From Enterobacter ludwigii (GTDB lineage Bacteria > Pseudomonadota > Gammaproteobacteria > Enterobacterales > Enterobacteriaceae), in assembly GCF_001750725.1 (NCBI RefSeq), contig NZ_CP017279.1:2046001-2110000 (forward strand): a stretch of 64,000 bases of DNA. The letters run 5' to 3'. Below are positions 56,629-64,000 of the stretch, in pieces (position 1 is the stretch's first letter; the number at the start of each line of letters is the position of its first letter). Under the pieces are notes generated by a model. It was not told where the DNA came from. It did no database searches and was given only the letters and a program-made list of their open reading frames with translations. Made by a program: the position numbers and the translations under genes.

Positions 56629-57186
56629 TTACCAGGCGTAATAGATGTGGTCAGCGTGATCGCGAACGGGCGTTTCGTCACCCAACAGTCGAGCAGCAAG
56701 GGCCAGCGCAAAGTCAAACGCATGACCAAGACCTTTGCCACTGAGCAGGTTTTTATCCTGGACGACCGGTGCATCCACATATTCACCGTCTTTTACCGTC
56801 TCCCATAAATCCCCGGAGCAGACGTAGCGACGCCCCCGAAGCAGCCCATTTCCCCCCAGCACGCGCGCCGCTGCTGAACAAATAGGGCAAATCAGCTTTC
56901 CGCGCGCGTCATGTGCAGAAATAAAACGGATAACCTGCGGATCCGCGGCCAGATTTGCGCTGCCCTGCGGTCCCCCGGGTAGAACAATCGCATCGTAAAG
57001 CGAATCGCTGCGTTCTGATAAGGTGCTGTCTGCCACCATGGGAATGTTATGGTAACTGACCACTGCACGCGACTGCGCGCAGGCCAGAGTTTCCACGTCG
57101 ATGTTCAGCCGGCGCAAAATATCAATGGTGATAATCGCCTCTGCTTCCTCAAAACCGGGTGCCAACAGCACCGCAACCTTTGCCAT
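56629..57186 (-). CDS. DJ-1/PfpI family protein
   Basis: A 185-residue cytosolic protein of the DJ-1/ThiJ/PfpI superfamily. Landmarks are VLLAPGFEEAEAI (Glu13-Glu14), IVLPGGPQGSANL and the nucleophile elbow ICPICSAAARVLGG with Cys103 at the expected site and an extra Cys100. Relatives act as chaperones, glyoxalase III or protein/nucleotide deglycases; which applies here is not readable from sequence. Of two adjacent ATGs, the second is better spaced from GAGG. It is divergent from ftnB. Confidence 0.88.
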   Translation of the reverse strand: MAKVAVLLAPGFEEAEAIITIDILRRLNIDVETLACAQSRAVVSYHNIPMVADSTLSERSDSLYDAIVLPGGPQGSANLAADPQVIRFISAHDARGKLICPICSAAARVLGGNGLLRGRRYVCSGDLWETVKDGEYVDAPVVQDKNLLSGKGLGHAFDFALALAARLLGDETPVRDHADHIYYAW

Positions 57187-57692
57187 CATAGACCTCAATG
57201 ATTGAAACAAGATAAAACAGTGTTTCATTTTTACATAATCATTAAGAACAATCTTGCACAGCGATCACACACTCGCCTTTTTGCGATAAATTGATTTAGC
57301 GCAATTTTATTCCTCAAAATATATCCTGATTGATTGGTCTGTTTTTCACATCGTCACAGAAGATTCTGTTGCCTTAATATTTTCACTCTTTAAAAAACGA
57401 GACAAACAATACACAAACACATAAAAATCAATTTGTTATTAATGTGTTAACTTATATCCACCTGTTTTCATTTCTGTACTATATTAAATTTTGTAATGTA
57501 TGGTAAACACAGCCTAATTAAGAGTTTTCTTAGACAGAATACAAGGGTATGCTTATTTATATCGAACACAGGAAGTGAATATTCGATCGACTTTTGTCGC
57601 CGCAGAAATGCCATTTCTGCATTCCATTATATGTGCCTGCCGGGTCAGGTTAGCCGCGGACATCACGTCCCACAGTCAATAAGGATATGAGT
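57187..57692. other. Intergenic region upstream of ftnB
   Basis: 506 nt of AT-rich DNA, with no gene that I can see. It contains a 19-bp inverted repeat GCAGAAATG-C-CATTTCTGC (57602-57620) about 73 nt before the ftnB start, and must hold the ftnB and DJ-1 gene promoters. I could not assign a specific regulator. Confidence 0.65.
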
Positions 57693-58196
57693 ATGACTAC
57701 CCAAACGATGATGCAAAAACTCAATGCCCAGTTGAACCTCGAGTTCTATGCCTCGAATCTGCACCTGCATATCAGCTCGTGGTGTTCCGAAAACAGTCTC
57801 AATGGCTCTGCCACTTTTTTTCGCAGCCAGGCGCAAAGCAACGTCACCCATATGATGCGTGTTTTTAATTTCATGAAAGCCGCAGGGGCGAACCCAACCG
57901 TAAAAGCGCTTGATACGATCGACGATAACTACTCTTCTCTGGAAGAATTGTTTGAGAAAACACTGGAACAGTACGAACAGCGTTGCAGCACGCTTAACAA
58001 GCTGGCCGATGAAGCCAGAGCACAACACGACACCAAAACCCTTAAATTCTTACGCGATATGGATAAAGCGCAACAGCAGGACGGCATGCTGCTTAAAACG
58101 CTGGCGGACGAAATCCATAACGCGCAGCAGGCGGGTTTATGTCCGGAACAAACCGACCGTCATCTGCTTGACCTTGTGACGGTACAGCACCACTGA
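57693..58196 (+). CDS. ftnB: Ferritin-like protein FtnB
   Basis: FtnB is a ferritin-fold protein linked in Salmonella to Fe-S repair and oxidative-stress tolerance. The 167-residue frame ([14 protein letters not shown]) equals the E. coli length; an ATG two codons earlier overlaps the ribosome site GGAT. The four-helix pattern is clear. Compared with FtnA, the ferroxidase Glu49-Glu50 pair is Ser49-Asn50, while Glu17 and His53 are kept, so the di-iron centre is incomplete and ferroxidase activity is likely weak or absent. Confidence 0.94.
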   Translation: MTTQTMMQKLNAQLNLEFYASNLHLHISSWCSENSLNGSATFFRSQAQSNVTHMMRVFNFMKAAGANPTVKALDTIDDNYSSLEELFEKTLEQYEQRCSTLNKLADEARAQHDTKTLKFLRDMDKAQQQDGMLLKTLADEIHNAQQAGLCPEQTDRHLLDLVTVQHH

Positions 58197-58204
58197 TCAT
58201 TTTT

Positions 58205-58247
58205 CCTGCTCCCTGCCAGGCGCGCTTTTCGGCCTACCGGGAGCAGG
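58205..58247 (+). other. Hairpin after ftnB
   Basis: CCTGCTCCC and GGGAGCAGG pair across a 25-nt loop, starting nine nt after the ftnB stop. No T-run follows, so termination is uncertain. Confidence 0.45.
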
Positions 58248-58327
58248 TTCCCATTCTCGTCGCCAACCTTCTGCTTTTGCTAAGATTTAACAAATCAGAT
58301 CTCGCTCTCAATGATTAACCACACAAC

Positions 58328-58351
58328 ATGTAATGATTTATTTAATTACAT
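58328..58351. promoter_or_regulatory. Inverted repeat upstream of the DcuA/B-like gene
   Basis: ATGTAAT-N10-ATTACAT lies 22-45 nt before the start codon, overlapping where a promoter or the leader should be. It looks like an operator, but I cannot name the regulator. Confidence 0.45.
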
Positions 58352-58372
58352 TATCATTGACGAGGGAGCATC

Positions 58373-59716
58373 ATGATCACCATTGAGTTTATTGTCATCC
58401 TCCTCTGCCTGCTGACAGGTACGCGTTTCGGCGGCATGGGGCTTGGGTTGATAAGCGGTATTGGCCTTTTTATTTTATGTTTTGTCTTTGGTCTGCAACC
58501 CGGCAAACCGCCGGTTGACGTGATGCTGACCATTCTCGCCGTCATTGGGTGTGCCGCAACGCTTCAGACCGCAGGCGGCCTGAACGTCATGATGCAATTT
58601 GCTGAGCGCCTGCTGCGCAAACATCCTCAACACATCACGCTTCTCGCCCCTTTTACCACCTGGATGCTGACCTTTCTCTGCGGGACCGGACACGTGGTGT
58701 ACACCATGTTTCCCATCATTGCGGATATCGCCCTGAAAAAAGGGATCCGCCCGGAACGCCCAATGGCCGTGGCATCAGTGGCATCGCAGATGGCAATTAC
58801 GGCCTCGCCGGTCTCCGTGGCCGTTGTGTCACTGGTCTCCATTCTGGGCGCGCAGCATGGGCTCGGCCACGCGTGGGGAATACTGGAAATTCTCGCCGTC
58901 TCGGTTCCTGCCTCACTGTTCGGTGTGGCGATTGCTGCGCTGTGGAGTTTGCGTCGTGGGAAAGCGTTAGCGGACGATAAGGAGTTTCAGGAAAAGCTCA
59001 AAGATCCGAAGCAGCGTGAATTCATCTACGGCGGGACGGAAACGTTAATGAATCAACGTTTTCCAAAACAGGCCTACTGGTCCACGTGGATTTTCTTCGC
59101 CGGCATTGCCGTGGTTGTCCTGCTGGGGGCATTCCCTGACCTGCGCCCTGCATTTGAGATAAAAGGAAAAATGACGGCGTTGTCGATGAACCTTGTCATC
59201 CAGATGATGATGTTAATTGCCGGTGCCGTAATGCTGATGGCCTGCAAGGTCAATGCGTCTGCCATTTCTAACGGCGCGGTGTTTAAGGCGGGTATGGTCG
59301 CGATCTTCTCGGTGTTCGGGGTGGCGTGGATGAGCGATACCTTTTTCCAGGCGCATCTTGATGAGTTAAAGCTGGCGCTGGAAGGCGTGGTGAAAAGCCA
59401 TCCGTGGACCTACGCGATTGTGCTGTTCCTGGTATCCAAGCTGGTGAACAGCCAGGCGGCAGCCCTGACGGCCGTTGCGCCTATGGGGCTGATGCTGGGA
59501 ATCGACCCGAAAATGCTGATCGCCTTTTTCCCGGCCTCTTACGGCTATTTTGTCCTGCCGACCTACCCAAGCGATTTAGCCTGCATCGGCTTTGACCGTT
59601 CGGGCACAACCCGCATCGGCAAATTTATCATTAACCACAGCTTTATTCTGCCGGGATTAATTGGCGTTAGCTGCGCGTGTGCGGCGAGCTATCTGCTGGT
59701 ACAGACGTTCTTTTAA
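58373..59716 (+). CDS. Anaerobic C4-dicarboxylate transporter, DcuA/DcuB family
   Basis: A 447-residue inner-membrane protein with about ten hydrophobic segments, closely resembling DcuB. Shared blocks are FGLQPGKPPVDVML, LCGTGHVVYT, RPERPMAVAS, SPVSVAVVSLVS, LVSKLVNSQAAAL and YPSDLACIGFDRSGTT. DcuA/B proteins exchange fumarate, malate, aspartate and succinate during anaerobic growth. It is not at the E. coli dcuB locus (near fumB), so it is probably a paralogue. It has a strong ribosome site (GAGGGAG) and a terminator after it. Confidence 0.9.
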   Translation: MITIEFIVILLCLLTGTRFGGMGLGLISGIGLFILCFVFGLQPGKPPVDVMLTILAVIGCAATLQTAGGLNVMMQFAERLLRKHPQHITLLAPFTTWMLTFLCGTGHVVYTMFPIIADIALKKGIRPERPMAVASVASQMAITASPVSVAVVSLVSILGAQHGLGHAWGILEILAVSVPASLFGVAIAALWSLRRGKALADDKEFQEKLKDPKQREFIYGGTETLMNQRFPKQAYWSTWIFFAGIAVVVLLGAFPDLRPAFEIKGKMTALSMNLVIQMMMLIAGAVMLMACKVNASAISNGAVFKAGMVAIFSVFGVAWMSDTFFQAHLDELKLALEGVVKSHPWTYAIVLFLVSKLVNSQAAALTAVAPMGLMLGIDPKMLIAFFPASYGYFVLPTYPSDLACIGFDRSGTTRIGKFIINHSFILPGLIGVSCACAASYLLVQTFF

Positions 59717-59724
59717 GGTGAGCG

Positions 59725-59750
59725 AAGGGCGACAAACGGTCGCCCTTTTT
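59725..59750 (+). terminator. Terminator after the DcuA/B-like gene
   Basis: AAGGGCGAC / GTCGCCCTT with a five-base loop and TTTT, nine nt past the stop codon. Confidence 0.9.
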
Positions 59751-59765
59751 AGCGTCAGGCGGGCT

Positions 59766-60017
59766 TTAGTGAGACTCGCCCTGCGGCGTGAATCGCAGTT
59801 CAATCAGCGCGATGGCTTTCTGAATAGCGCGAAGCGTGACCGGGTCAGCCGCAGCGGGATGGCTGTTGAAATCGATATTTTTCAGCTGCGTGGACATCTT
59901 CTCGCGCACTTCAACCGGCGCAATAACGTCCAGGACATCAAGGATTTGTTTGATAACTAACTGGCAGGCGACAACGTCAGACACCAGCTCCTGATCGGCG
60001 CTCAGGTTTTGTGACAT
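59766..60017 (-). CDS. yecJ: Small protein YecJ
   Basis: An 83-residue protein nearly identical to E. coli YecJ (DUF2766), with AAGGAG upstream. The segment [27 protein letters not shown] is the conserved core. No membrane segment or known motif is present. It keeps its E. coli position next to azuC, between ftnB and yecR, but the DcuA/B-like gene has been added on one side. Function unknown. Confidence 0.92.
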   Translation of the reverse strand: MSQNLSADQELVSDVVACQLVIKQILDVLDVIAPVEVREKMSTQLKNIDFNSHPAAADPVTLRAIQKAIALIELRFTPQGESH

Positions 60018-60096
60018 GGGGCTTTCTCCTTATTTAAAGGCCGCCATAGTAACAAAACGCAGGCCCATTCATCTCCCTCTCGTCGCTTACGGGCAC

Positions 60097-60124
60097 AAAA
60101 AAACCCGCCGAAGCAGGTTTTTTT
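60097..60124 (-). terminator. azuC terminator
   Basis: On the minus strand ACCTGC-TTCG-GCGGGT with a stable tetraloop, one G-T wobble and seven T lies directly after the azuC stop. Confidence 0.9.
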
Positions 60125-60126
60125 CA

Positions 60127-60210
60127 TCAGAACATTGCGCCCGGTGGCACGTCTTTGAAAGTGTTGCAGTAGTTAGCCCACATACTTTTCAGGATTTTGC
60201 GAAGTTTCAT
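60127..60210 (-). CDS. azuC: AzuC small protein (AzuCR dual-function RNA)
   Basis: A 27-residue open frame beginning MKLRKILKSM and ending VPPGAMF aligns with E. coli AzuC (28 residues, ending VPPGNMFR) and sits in the same place, between yecJ and yecR. The start has AGCTACCTG upstream, a weak ribosome site. In E. coli the protein is amphipathic and membrane-associated, activates GlpD, and its transcript also acts as an sRNA in carbon metabolism. The basic N-terminus and Trp11 fit a peripheral membrane peptide. Confidence 0.85.
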   Translation of the reverse strand: MKLRKILKSMWANYCNTFKDVPPGAMF

Positions 60211-60270
60211 CAGGTAGCTCCATTAACTTGTTATACAACTTTATCGTCAATGTGCTTATAATATGACCAT

Positions 60271-60307
60271 CGTCACAAAAATCAATATTTTTGTGACGCG
60301 CATCACA
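60271..60307. promoter_or_regulatory. CRP site and overlapping inverted repeat upstream of azuC
   Basis: TGTGACGCGCATCACA (60292-60307) is a full CRP match about 80-100 nt upstream of azuC. It overlaps a perfect 12-bp inverted repeat, CGTCACAAAAAT-CAAT-ATTTTTGTGACG (60271-60298). AzuCR in E. coli is controlled by carbon source through CRP, so this is the expected element. Confidence 0.72.
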
Positions 60308-60360
60308 ATTTTATGCTTCTCGCCAAACCTGAAAAGTGGGGCTCACGGCACCTGAAAGCG

Positions 60361-60999
60361 TCAGCCTACGATCCCGCGAACAAAAGCTTCGATCTCTTTG
60401 TCCTGGCAATTCTCAAAGAAGCACTGCTGGAAACGTTGACCCGAAACGGCCGTCTTCACCAGCTCGGGATCGATTGCGCGCAGCGTATCCAGATAGTTTT
60501 CTTTCACGACCGCCGCTTTAACCTGGTTCAGAATACCGGCGTTACGCACCTGCGGCTCCTTGCGCTCGGGCGGATAACCTTCACCGTTTCGACCAGTGAA
60601 CGCTTTTTCAAAGATAAACCGAACGTTCAGTTCAGCCCCCCAACCGAAGCCTTTGGCAAACGGCAGGGAGAGCGCGTTACCGTTGTTGATCTGAGCAAAC
60701 AGGAACGCATCCGCAGGATCAATGCAATAGCCGCAGATGACGCCCGGGTGGATGTTCAGCGACATCAATGCCCCCTGCCCCGTACCGCAGCCGGTCACAA
60801 CAAAATCAACGGCTTTCGCATTCAGTAAAATGCTCGCCATAATCCCCAGATGGATATAGGTCAGGTGATGGTCATTCTCGTCGCTCATGCCCACGTTATA
60901 AACCGGGAACCCTTTTTCATCGGCTACCGTTTTCAACTCTTTCAGTATCACTGGGTTTTTCGCGGCCTGGCTGTTTTCCATCATCAGTGCAATTTTCAT
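60361..60999 (-). CDS. RpiB/LacA/LacB family sugar-phosphate isomerase
   Basis: A 212-residue cytosolic protein of the RpiB/LacAB fold, with the family's anion-hole/active-site loop VTGCGTGQGA (Cys70 as the usual catalytic base) and the downstream NNGNALSLPF, matching the C-N-x-R region in modified form. RpiB proteins are about 150 residues; the extra C-terminal 60 or so residues (from RNGEGYPPER) mark a distinct subgroup. E. coli has no gene here. Substrate is unknown, and no pathway genes adjoin. A palindromic operator-like sequence lies upstream. Confidence 0.82.
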   Translation of the reverse strand: MKIALMMENSQAAKNPVILKELKTVADEKGFPVYNVGMSDENDHHLTYIHLGIMASILLNAKAVDFVVTGCGTGQGALMSLNIHPGVICGYCIDPADAFLFAQINNGNALSLPFAKGFGWGAELNVRFIFEKAFTGRNGEGYPPERKEPQVRNAGILNQVKAAVVKENYLDTLRAIDPELVKTAVSGQRFQQCFFENCQDKEIEAFVRGIVG

Positions 61000-61071
61000 T
61001 TCATCTCTCCTGAATGCGTGGCGGGAGATCCCGCTATGGATACCTTTACCTGTTCACCCTACTATCAAACA

Positions 61072-61102
61072 AACAACTTTTCAAATTAAATGAAAGGTTG
61101 TT
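61072..61102. promoter_or_regulatory. Palindromic operator-like site upstream of the isomerase
   Basis: AACAACTTTTCA-N7-TGAAAGGTTGTT is an inverted repeat with 11 of 12 paired bases, 73-103 nt before the isomerase ATG and about 145 nt before the divergent HD-GYP gene. It has the size of a dimeric repressor operator. The regulator is unknown. Confidence 0.55.
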
Positions 61103-61246
61103 TTAAAAAACAAAGACAGGTTCACAATTTAGCGAGAATGAGACCGTACGCCAAACGTGCATTAAAAAGTTAAAGCAAACCTGTTGCCGCTTCAGCCCGT
61201 TAGCTAGACTGCAAAAGTACACGCTAAAACCGTATGGGGTTGACCT

Positions 61247-63400
61247 GTGAATCAGCGCTGCCGGATGCTTCGCTCCCTCTTTCTACTCGCGTTGACGGGT
61301 CTGTTGCTTGTTTGCCCCCCTGCCCGGGCAGAAGAGCCTGTACCGGTCTGGATCTTTGATGCTAACAACTTCGAATTCTGGCGCACACCGCAAGGAGAGT
61401 GGCAGGGTTTTTATCCTGAACTGATTAAGGCCATCAATAAACAGGCGGGTACGCAGCTGCAGCTGCGGCCGCTCTCCGGAGCCGATATTAGCCAGCGTTT
61501 TGCACAAAATGAGTATGGCGTGTATGCCGGGGTATTGCGCACGGAGAAGCGAGCCAGAACCAAAATTCTCTCAGCACGTTTGTTTGATAACGACGTGGTG
61601 GCCGCCAGTCCATCGATGACGGTGACAACCGCCGGACAGCTCAGCCATGCCCGGGTGCTGTTCCGTAAAGACGACGCGACGCTCGACAGCGTGCAACAAC
61701 GTTATCCCGACCTTAAATTTCGTTCTCTGCGCCTCGTCGCCACCAGCGACGAGGCTTTTCGCTTACTGAGCGACAACCAGGCTGATTTCTATATTAATGA
61801 CGCTCCGGAGATGGAAAATACCCAGCGCTATTATCTGGTCTCCCGGCCCTTTCCTGAGCTACGCATTCCTGTCGTCCTCGCCTTCAGCCCTGACCTGCTT
61901 CCCCTGCGGGATAAAATCAATGCGCTGATTGGCACCTGGTATCGCAACGGCGAAATCAACACGATGCTGGAGGAGAGCAAGCGCAATTACCTGCTAAGCC
62001 GTATCACCCTGTCAGAGGAGGAGCGAACCTGGATCGCGCATAATCGCCTGCAGATCAACCTGCCCAAAAACGAGAATTTTGCCCCGCTTATCTGGCGGGA
62101 CAGCAAGGGCTACCACGGCACAGCCATTGATATGATTAACGACATGCGCGATTTACTGGGCATGAAGGTTGAGGTCAATTTTATCGATCACTATTCGAGT
62201 CTTCCGCGACAGCAGTGGGCGGTTCGATTGATTGATATCGTTGATCGAAGCGACAGTGCGCATGCACAGGGCCGTATCGGCCCCGACATCGCCTGGCACA
62301 ACGCCTATTACAATCGCAGCAGTCAGCCCTTCTTGTGGAACGAAGAGAGTATTCGCAGCCAGCGCGTCGGCGTACTCGACGGTTCGTTTGCCGCAGCCTA
62401 TTTACGCCAGCGTTTTGGCAGCGATGTGATCATCGTGACCCGGCCAACCATTGACGGTCTTATCGACGCGATTGAGAACGATGAGATTGACTATATTCTG
62501 GGCGACCTCAGTTCGCTGGAGTCCACGCTTCGCGGCAACGAGTTGTTTCGCGGGGTGCTGAAAGTCGCGGGGGTCACCCGCTCTGAGTTTATTATTGGCC
62601 CGTGGGTGGATCCGCAGCATCCGCTCTTTCATCTGCTGACTCAGGTTCATCGCCTGTCAGAATACCGCACGCAAATAGAACGTCAGGATGAGCAGAGTTA
62701 CTTACCCGATTTTTCTAAAAACACGCTGAAGATTATCAGCGTGATTTTGCTGATCGTGGCCCTGTTCAGCATCGGTATGCTGATCATGATGCGTCGCCAT
62801 TTACGCCAGAACCGGATGGTTAACCGCAATATGGTGCAGGCGCTGGAGAAGGTAAACCGCGCGCACGATGACGAGACCGGCAGCCATATTCAGCGCGTCG
62901 CCCGATATTGCGGCTTGATGGCGCGTGAGCTGGGGCTTTCGCGCAAAATGACCCGTGAGATAGAACATTTTGCCTCACTTCACGATGTCGGAAAAATTGC
63001 CGTGCCGGAGCGTATTCTGCGTAAGCAAGGCCCGCTGACCCAGGACGAGTTTGCCGAGATGAAACTTCATACCGTGAAAGGGTGGCGGATTATTCAGGGC
63101 TTAGAGCTGGGCGCAGTTGCGGAGAATATTATCCATTTCCATCATGAAAAATGGGATGGCAGCGGATATCCGCAGGGGCTGCGGGGAGAACAGATCCCGC
63201 TGGAAGCCCGCATTCTGGCGCTGGCCGATGTGTATGATGCCCTGAGGCAAAAGCGGGTCTATAAGCCGGGATTCACACACGAGCAAGCCTGCAAAATCAT
63301 TCTGGAGGGTGACGGCCGCCATTTTGACCCGCAGCTTATTGCGCTGTTTCGCCTGCATCATCTTAAGTTTAAAACCATTTTTGACAGCCTGGCCGACTAA
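61247..63400 (+). CDS. HD-GYP cyclic-di-GMP phosphodiesterase with two periplasmic solute-binding domains
   Basis: A 717-residue inner-membrane sensor. Signal peptide or first helix 1-28 (ends PPARA), two tandem SBP_bac_3-type domains in the periplasm (about 30-245 and 262-490), one membrane helix at about 496-516 (IISVILLIVALFSIGMLIMM), a short linker, then a full HD-GYP domain. The HD pair is His579-Asp580 (SLHDVGKIAVP), with HHEKWDGSGYPQGL (GYP at 640-642) and RILALADVYDAL. All catalytic blocks are intact, so it should hydrolyse cyclic-di-GMP when its periplasmic ligand, perhaps an amino acid, binds. The start is GTG with GGGG seven bases upstream. E. coli has no HD-GYP gene here. Confidence 0.93.
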   Translation: MNQRCRMLRSLFLLALTGLLLVCPPARAEEPVPVWIFDANNFEFWRTPQGEWQGFYPELIKAINKQAGTQLQLRPLSGADISQRFAQNEYGVYAGVLRTEKRARTKILSARLFDNDVVAASPSMTVTTAGQLSHARVLFRKDDATLDSVQQRYPDLKFRSLRLVATSDEAFRLLSDNQADFYINDAPEMENTQRYYLVSRPFPELRIPVVLAFSPDLLPLRDKINALIGTWYRNGEINTMLEESKRNYLLSRITLSEEERTWIAHNRLQINLPKNENFAPLIWRDSKGYHGTAIDMINDMRDLLGMKVEVNFIDHYSSLPRQQWAVRLIDIVDRSDSAHAQGRIGPDIAWHNAYYNRSSQPFLWNEESIRSQRVGVLDGSFAAAYLRQRFGSDVIIVTRPTIDGLIDAIENDEIDYILGDLSSLESTLRGNELFRGVLKVAGVTRSEFIIGPWVDPQHPLFHLLTQVHRLSEYRTQIERQDEQSYLPDFSKNTLKIISVILLIVALFSIGMLIMMRRHLRQNRMVNRNMVQALEKVNRAHDDETGSHIQRVARYCGLMARELGLSRKMTREIEHFASLHDVGKIAVPERILRKQGPLTQDEFAEMKLHTVKGWRIIQGLELGAVAENIIHFHHEKWDGSGYPQGLRGEQIPLEARILALADVYDALRQKRVYKPGFTHEQACKIILEGDGRHFDPQLIALFRLHHLKFKTIFDSLAD

Positions 63401-63503
63401 ACGGCCCGTCGCAAAGAGAAAGCGCAGATTGCCCGGCTATTCCTCGCATTGCGACTCACATCTGCAGGTACGATAACGTATTTCCACTCACTCAGAGCGA
63501 ACC

Positions 63504-63842
63504 ATGAAAAGAGTCTTCGTCGCCGGTACGATCCTGCTGCTGGCGGGCTGTAGCATTAATCGCCAGGCTGAGGTCAGCACCCTGGACGCGCCAAACGGCA
63601 TCGTCCGCCTCGACTACGGGCAAGCAATGCTGCAAAACGCCTATTCCGATGAGTATGTTAATAACGGCACCGCAGCTAAAGCGTGTCAGAGCATGGGGTA
63701 TGCCACCGCCTCTGCCTATGGCCAGCCCATTAAAACCTGCACCCTGACCAGCGGCTCTCTGTGTCTCAATGAGAGCGTGACGATCCAGTATAAATGCATG
63801 GGCTTTGCCGTAAACCCTAAAGCAACTAATCCGTGGTATTAA
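63504..63842 (+). CDS. yecR: YecR-like outer membrane lipoprotein
   Basis: A 112-residue precursor with signal peptide MKRVFVAGTILLLAGC; the lipobox LLAG-C places the lipidated Cys at residue 16. The mature part has four further Cys (KACQSMGY, KTCTL, SLCLN, YKCMG), probably two disulfides. It fits the YecR family of enterobacterial lipoproteins by position (the ftnB-yecJ-azuC-yecR order) and size. In E. coli, yecR is FlhDC-dependent. I see no clear sigma-28 promoter here. Function unknown. Confidence 0.82.
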   Translation: MKRVFVAGTILLLAGCSINRQAEVSTLDAPNGIVRLDYGQAMLQNAYSDEYVNNGTAAKACQSMGYATASAYGQPIKTCTLTSGSLCLNESVTIQYKCMGFAVNPKATNPWY

Positions 63843-64000
63843 TCTGTGCTGCCAGTATTGACTGGCAGTGTATTTCATTACGAACAAAAACAATTCTCAT
63901 TAATAAAATATAAATCGGCAATGCGTTTTATTCCCATTCGTATTTTAAATAAAGAAATAATTATTTTACGTTTTGCAAATAATTAAATAACAAATTATAG
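63843..64000. other. AT-rich end of window
   Basis: 158 nt of AT-rich sequence without a gene that I can see. In E. coli, ftnA follows yecR, so this is probably the ftnA upstream region. Confidence 0.5.

Noticed and set aside
61160..61215. Possible sigma-28 promoter upstream of the HD-GYP gene
   Set aside because: TAAA and GCCG words occur but with wrong spacing and a poor -10 end.

Overview
The window is 64 kb of enterobacterial chromosome. Its gene order follows the Escherichia coli edd-zwf-hexR-pykA ... argS ... flhE-flhDC ... araFGH ... yecR backbone. Proteins that I can compare from memory with E. coli are near-identical in length and sequence. Complete tar/tap chemotaxis genes, a GH105/transporter pair and a Csu-type pilus point to Enterobacter or a close relative (Lelliottia, Leclercia). 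That genus call is an inference from synteny and protein similarity; nothing here proves a species. I saw no tRNA, rRNA, CRISPR array, prophage or insertion sequence.

Layout. (1) 1-6.6 kb: central carbon metabolism (edd partial, zwf, hexR, pykA) and lpxM, with visible GntR, HexR and Mar/Sox/Rob sites. (2) 6.7-10.6 kb: mepM and the Zur-controlled znuA / znuCB zinc importer. (3) 10.6-16 kb: ruvAB with its LexA box, ruvC, yebC, nudB and aspS. (4) 16-23.3 kb: yecD, yecE, yecN, the tRNA-modification pair cmoAB, cutC, yecM and argS. (5) 23.3-26.1 kb: a two-gene insert between argS and the flagellar genes, made of a GPH-type sugar transporter and a GH105 unsaturated glycuronyl hydrolase behind a KdgR-like operator. 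(6) 26.3-49.1 kb: the flhBAE, tar-tap-cheRBYZ, motAB-cheAW and flhDC motility operons. A 7-kb block (a five-gene Csu-type pilus operon plus a divergent dicarboxylate symporter) is lodged between cheW and tar. (7) 49.9-56.6 kb: uspC, otsBA trehalose synthesis and the araFGH arabinose importer. (8) 56.6-64 kb: a DJ-1 family protein, ftnB, a DcuA/B-type transporter, yecJ, the 27-codon azuC gene, an RpiB-like isomerase, a periplasmic-sensing HD-GYP phosphodiesterase and a YecR-like lipoprotein.

How the parts work together. FlhDC starts the flagellar cascade. A sigma-28 promoter inside flhC drives a short RNA in the position of E. coli MotR and, by read-through, motAB-cheAW. A second sigma-28 promoter drives tar-tap-cheRBYZ, so the inserted pilus block does not cut off downstream chemotaxis genes. 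The pilus operon (surface attachment), the HD-GYP protein (predicted cyclic-di-GMP hydrolysis in response to a periplasmic ligand) and the motility genes bear on the swim-or-stick decision. Carbon-source genes (GH105 pair, symporter, araFGH, DcuA/B-like) carry KdgR-, CRP- or AraC-like sites.
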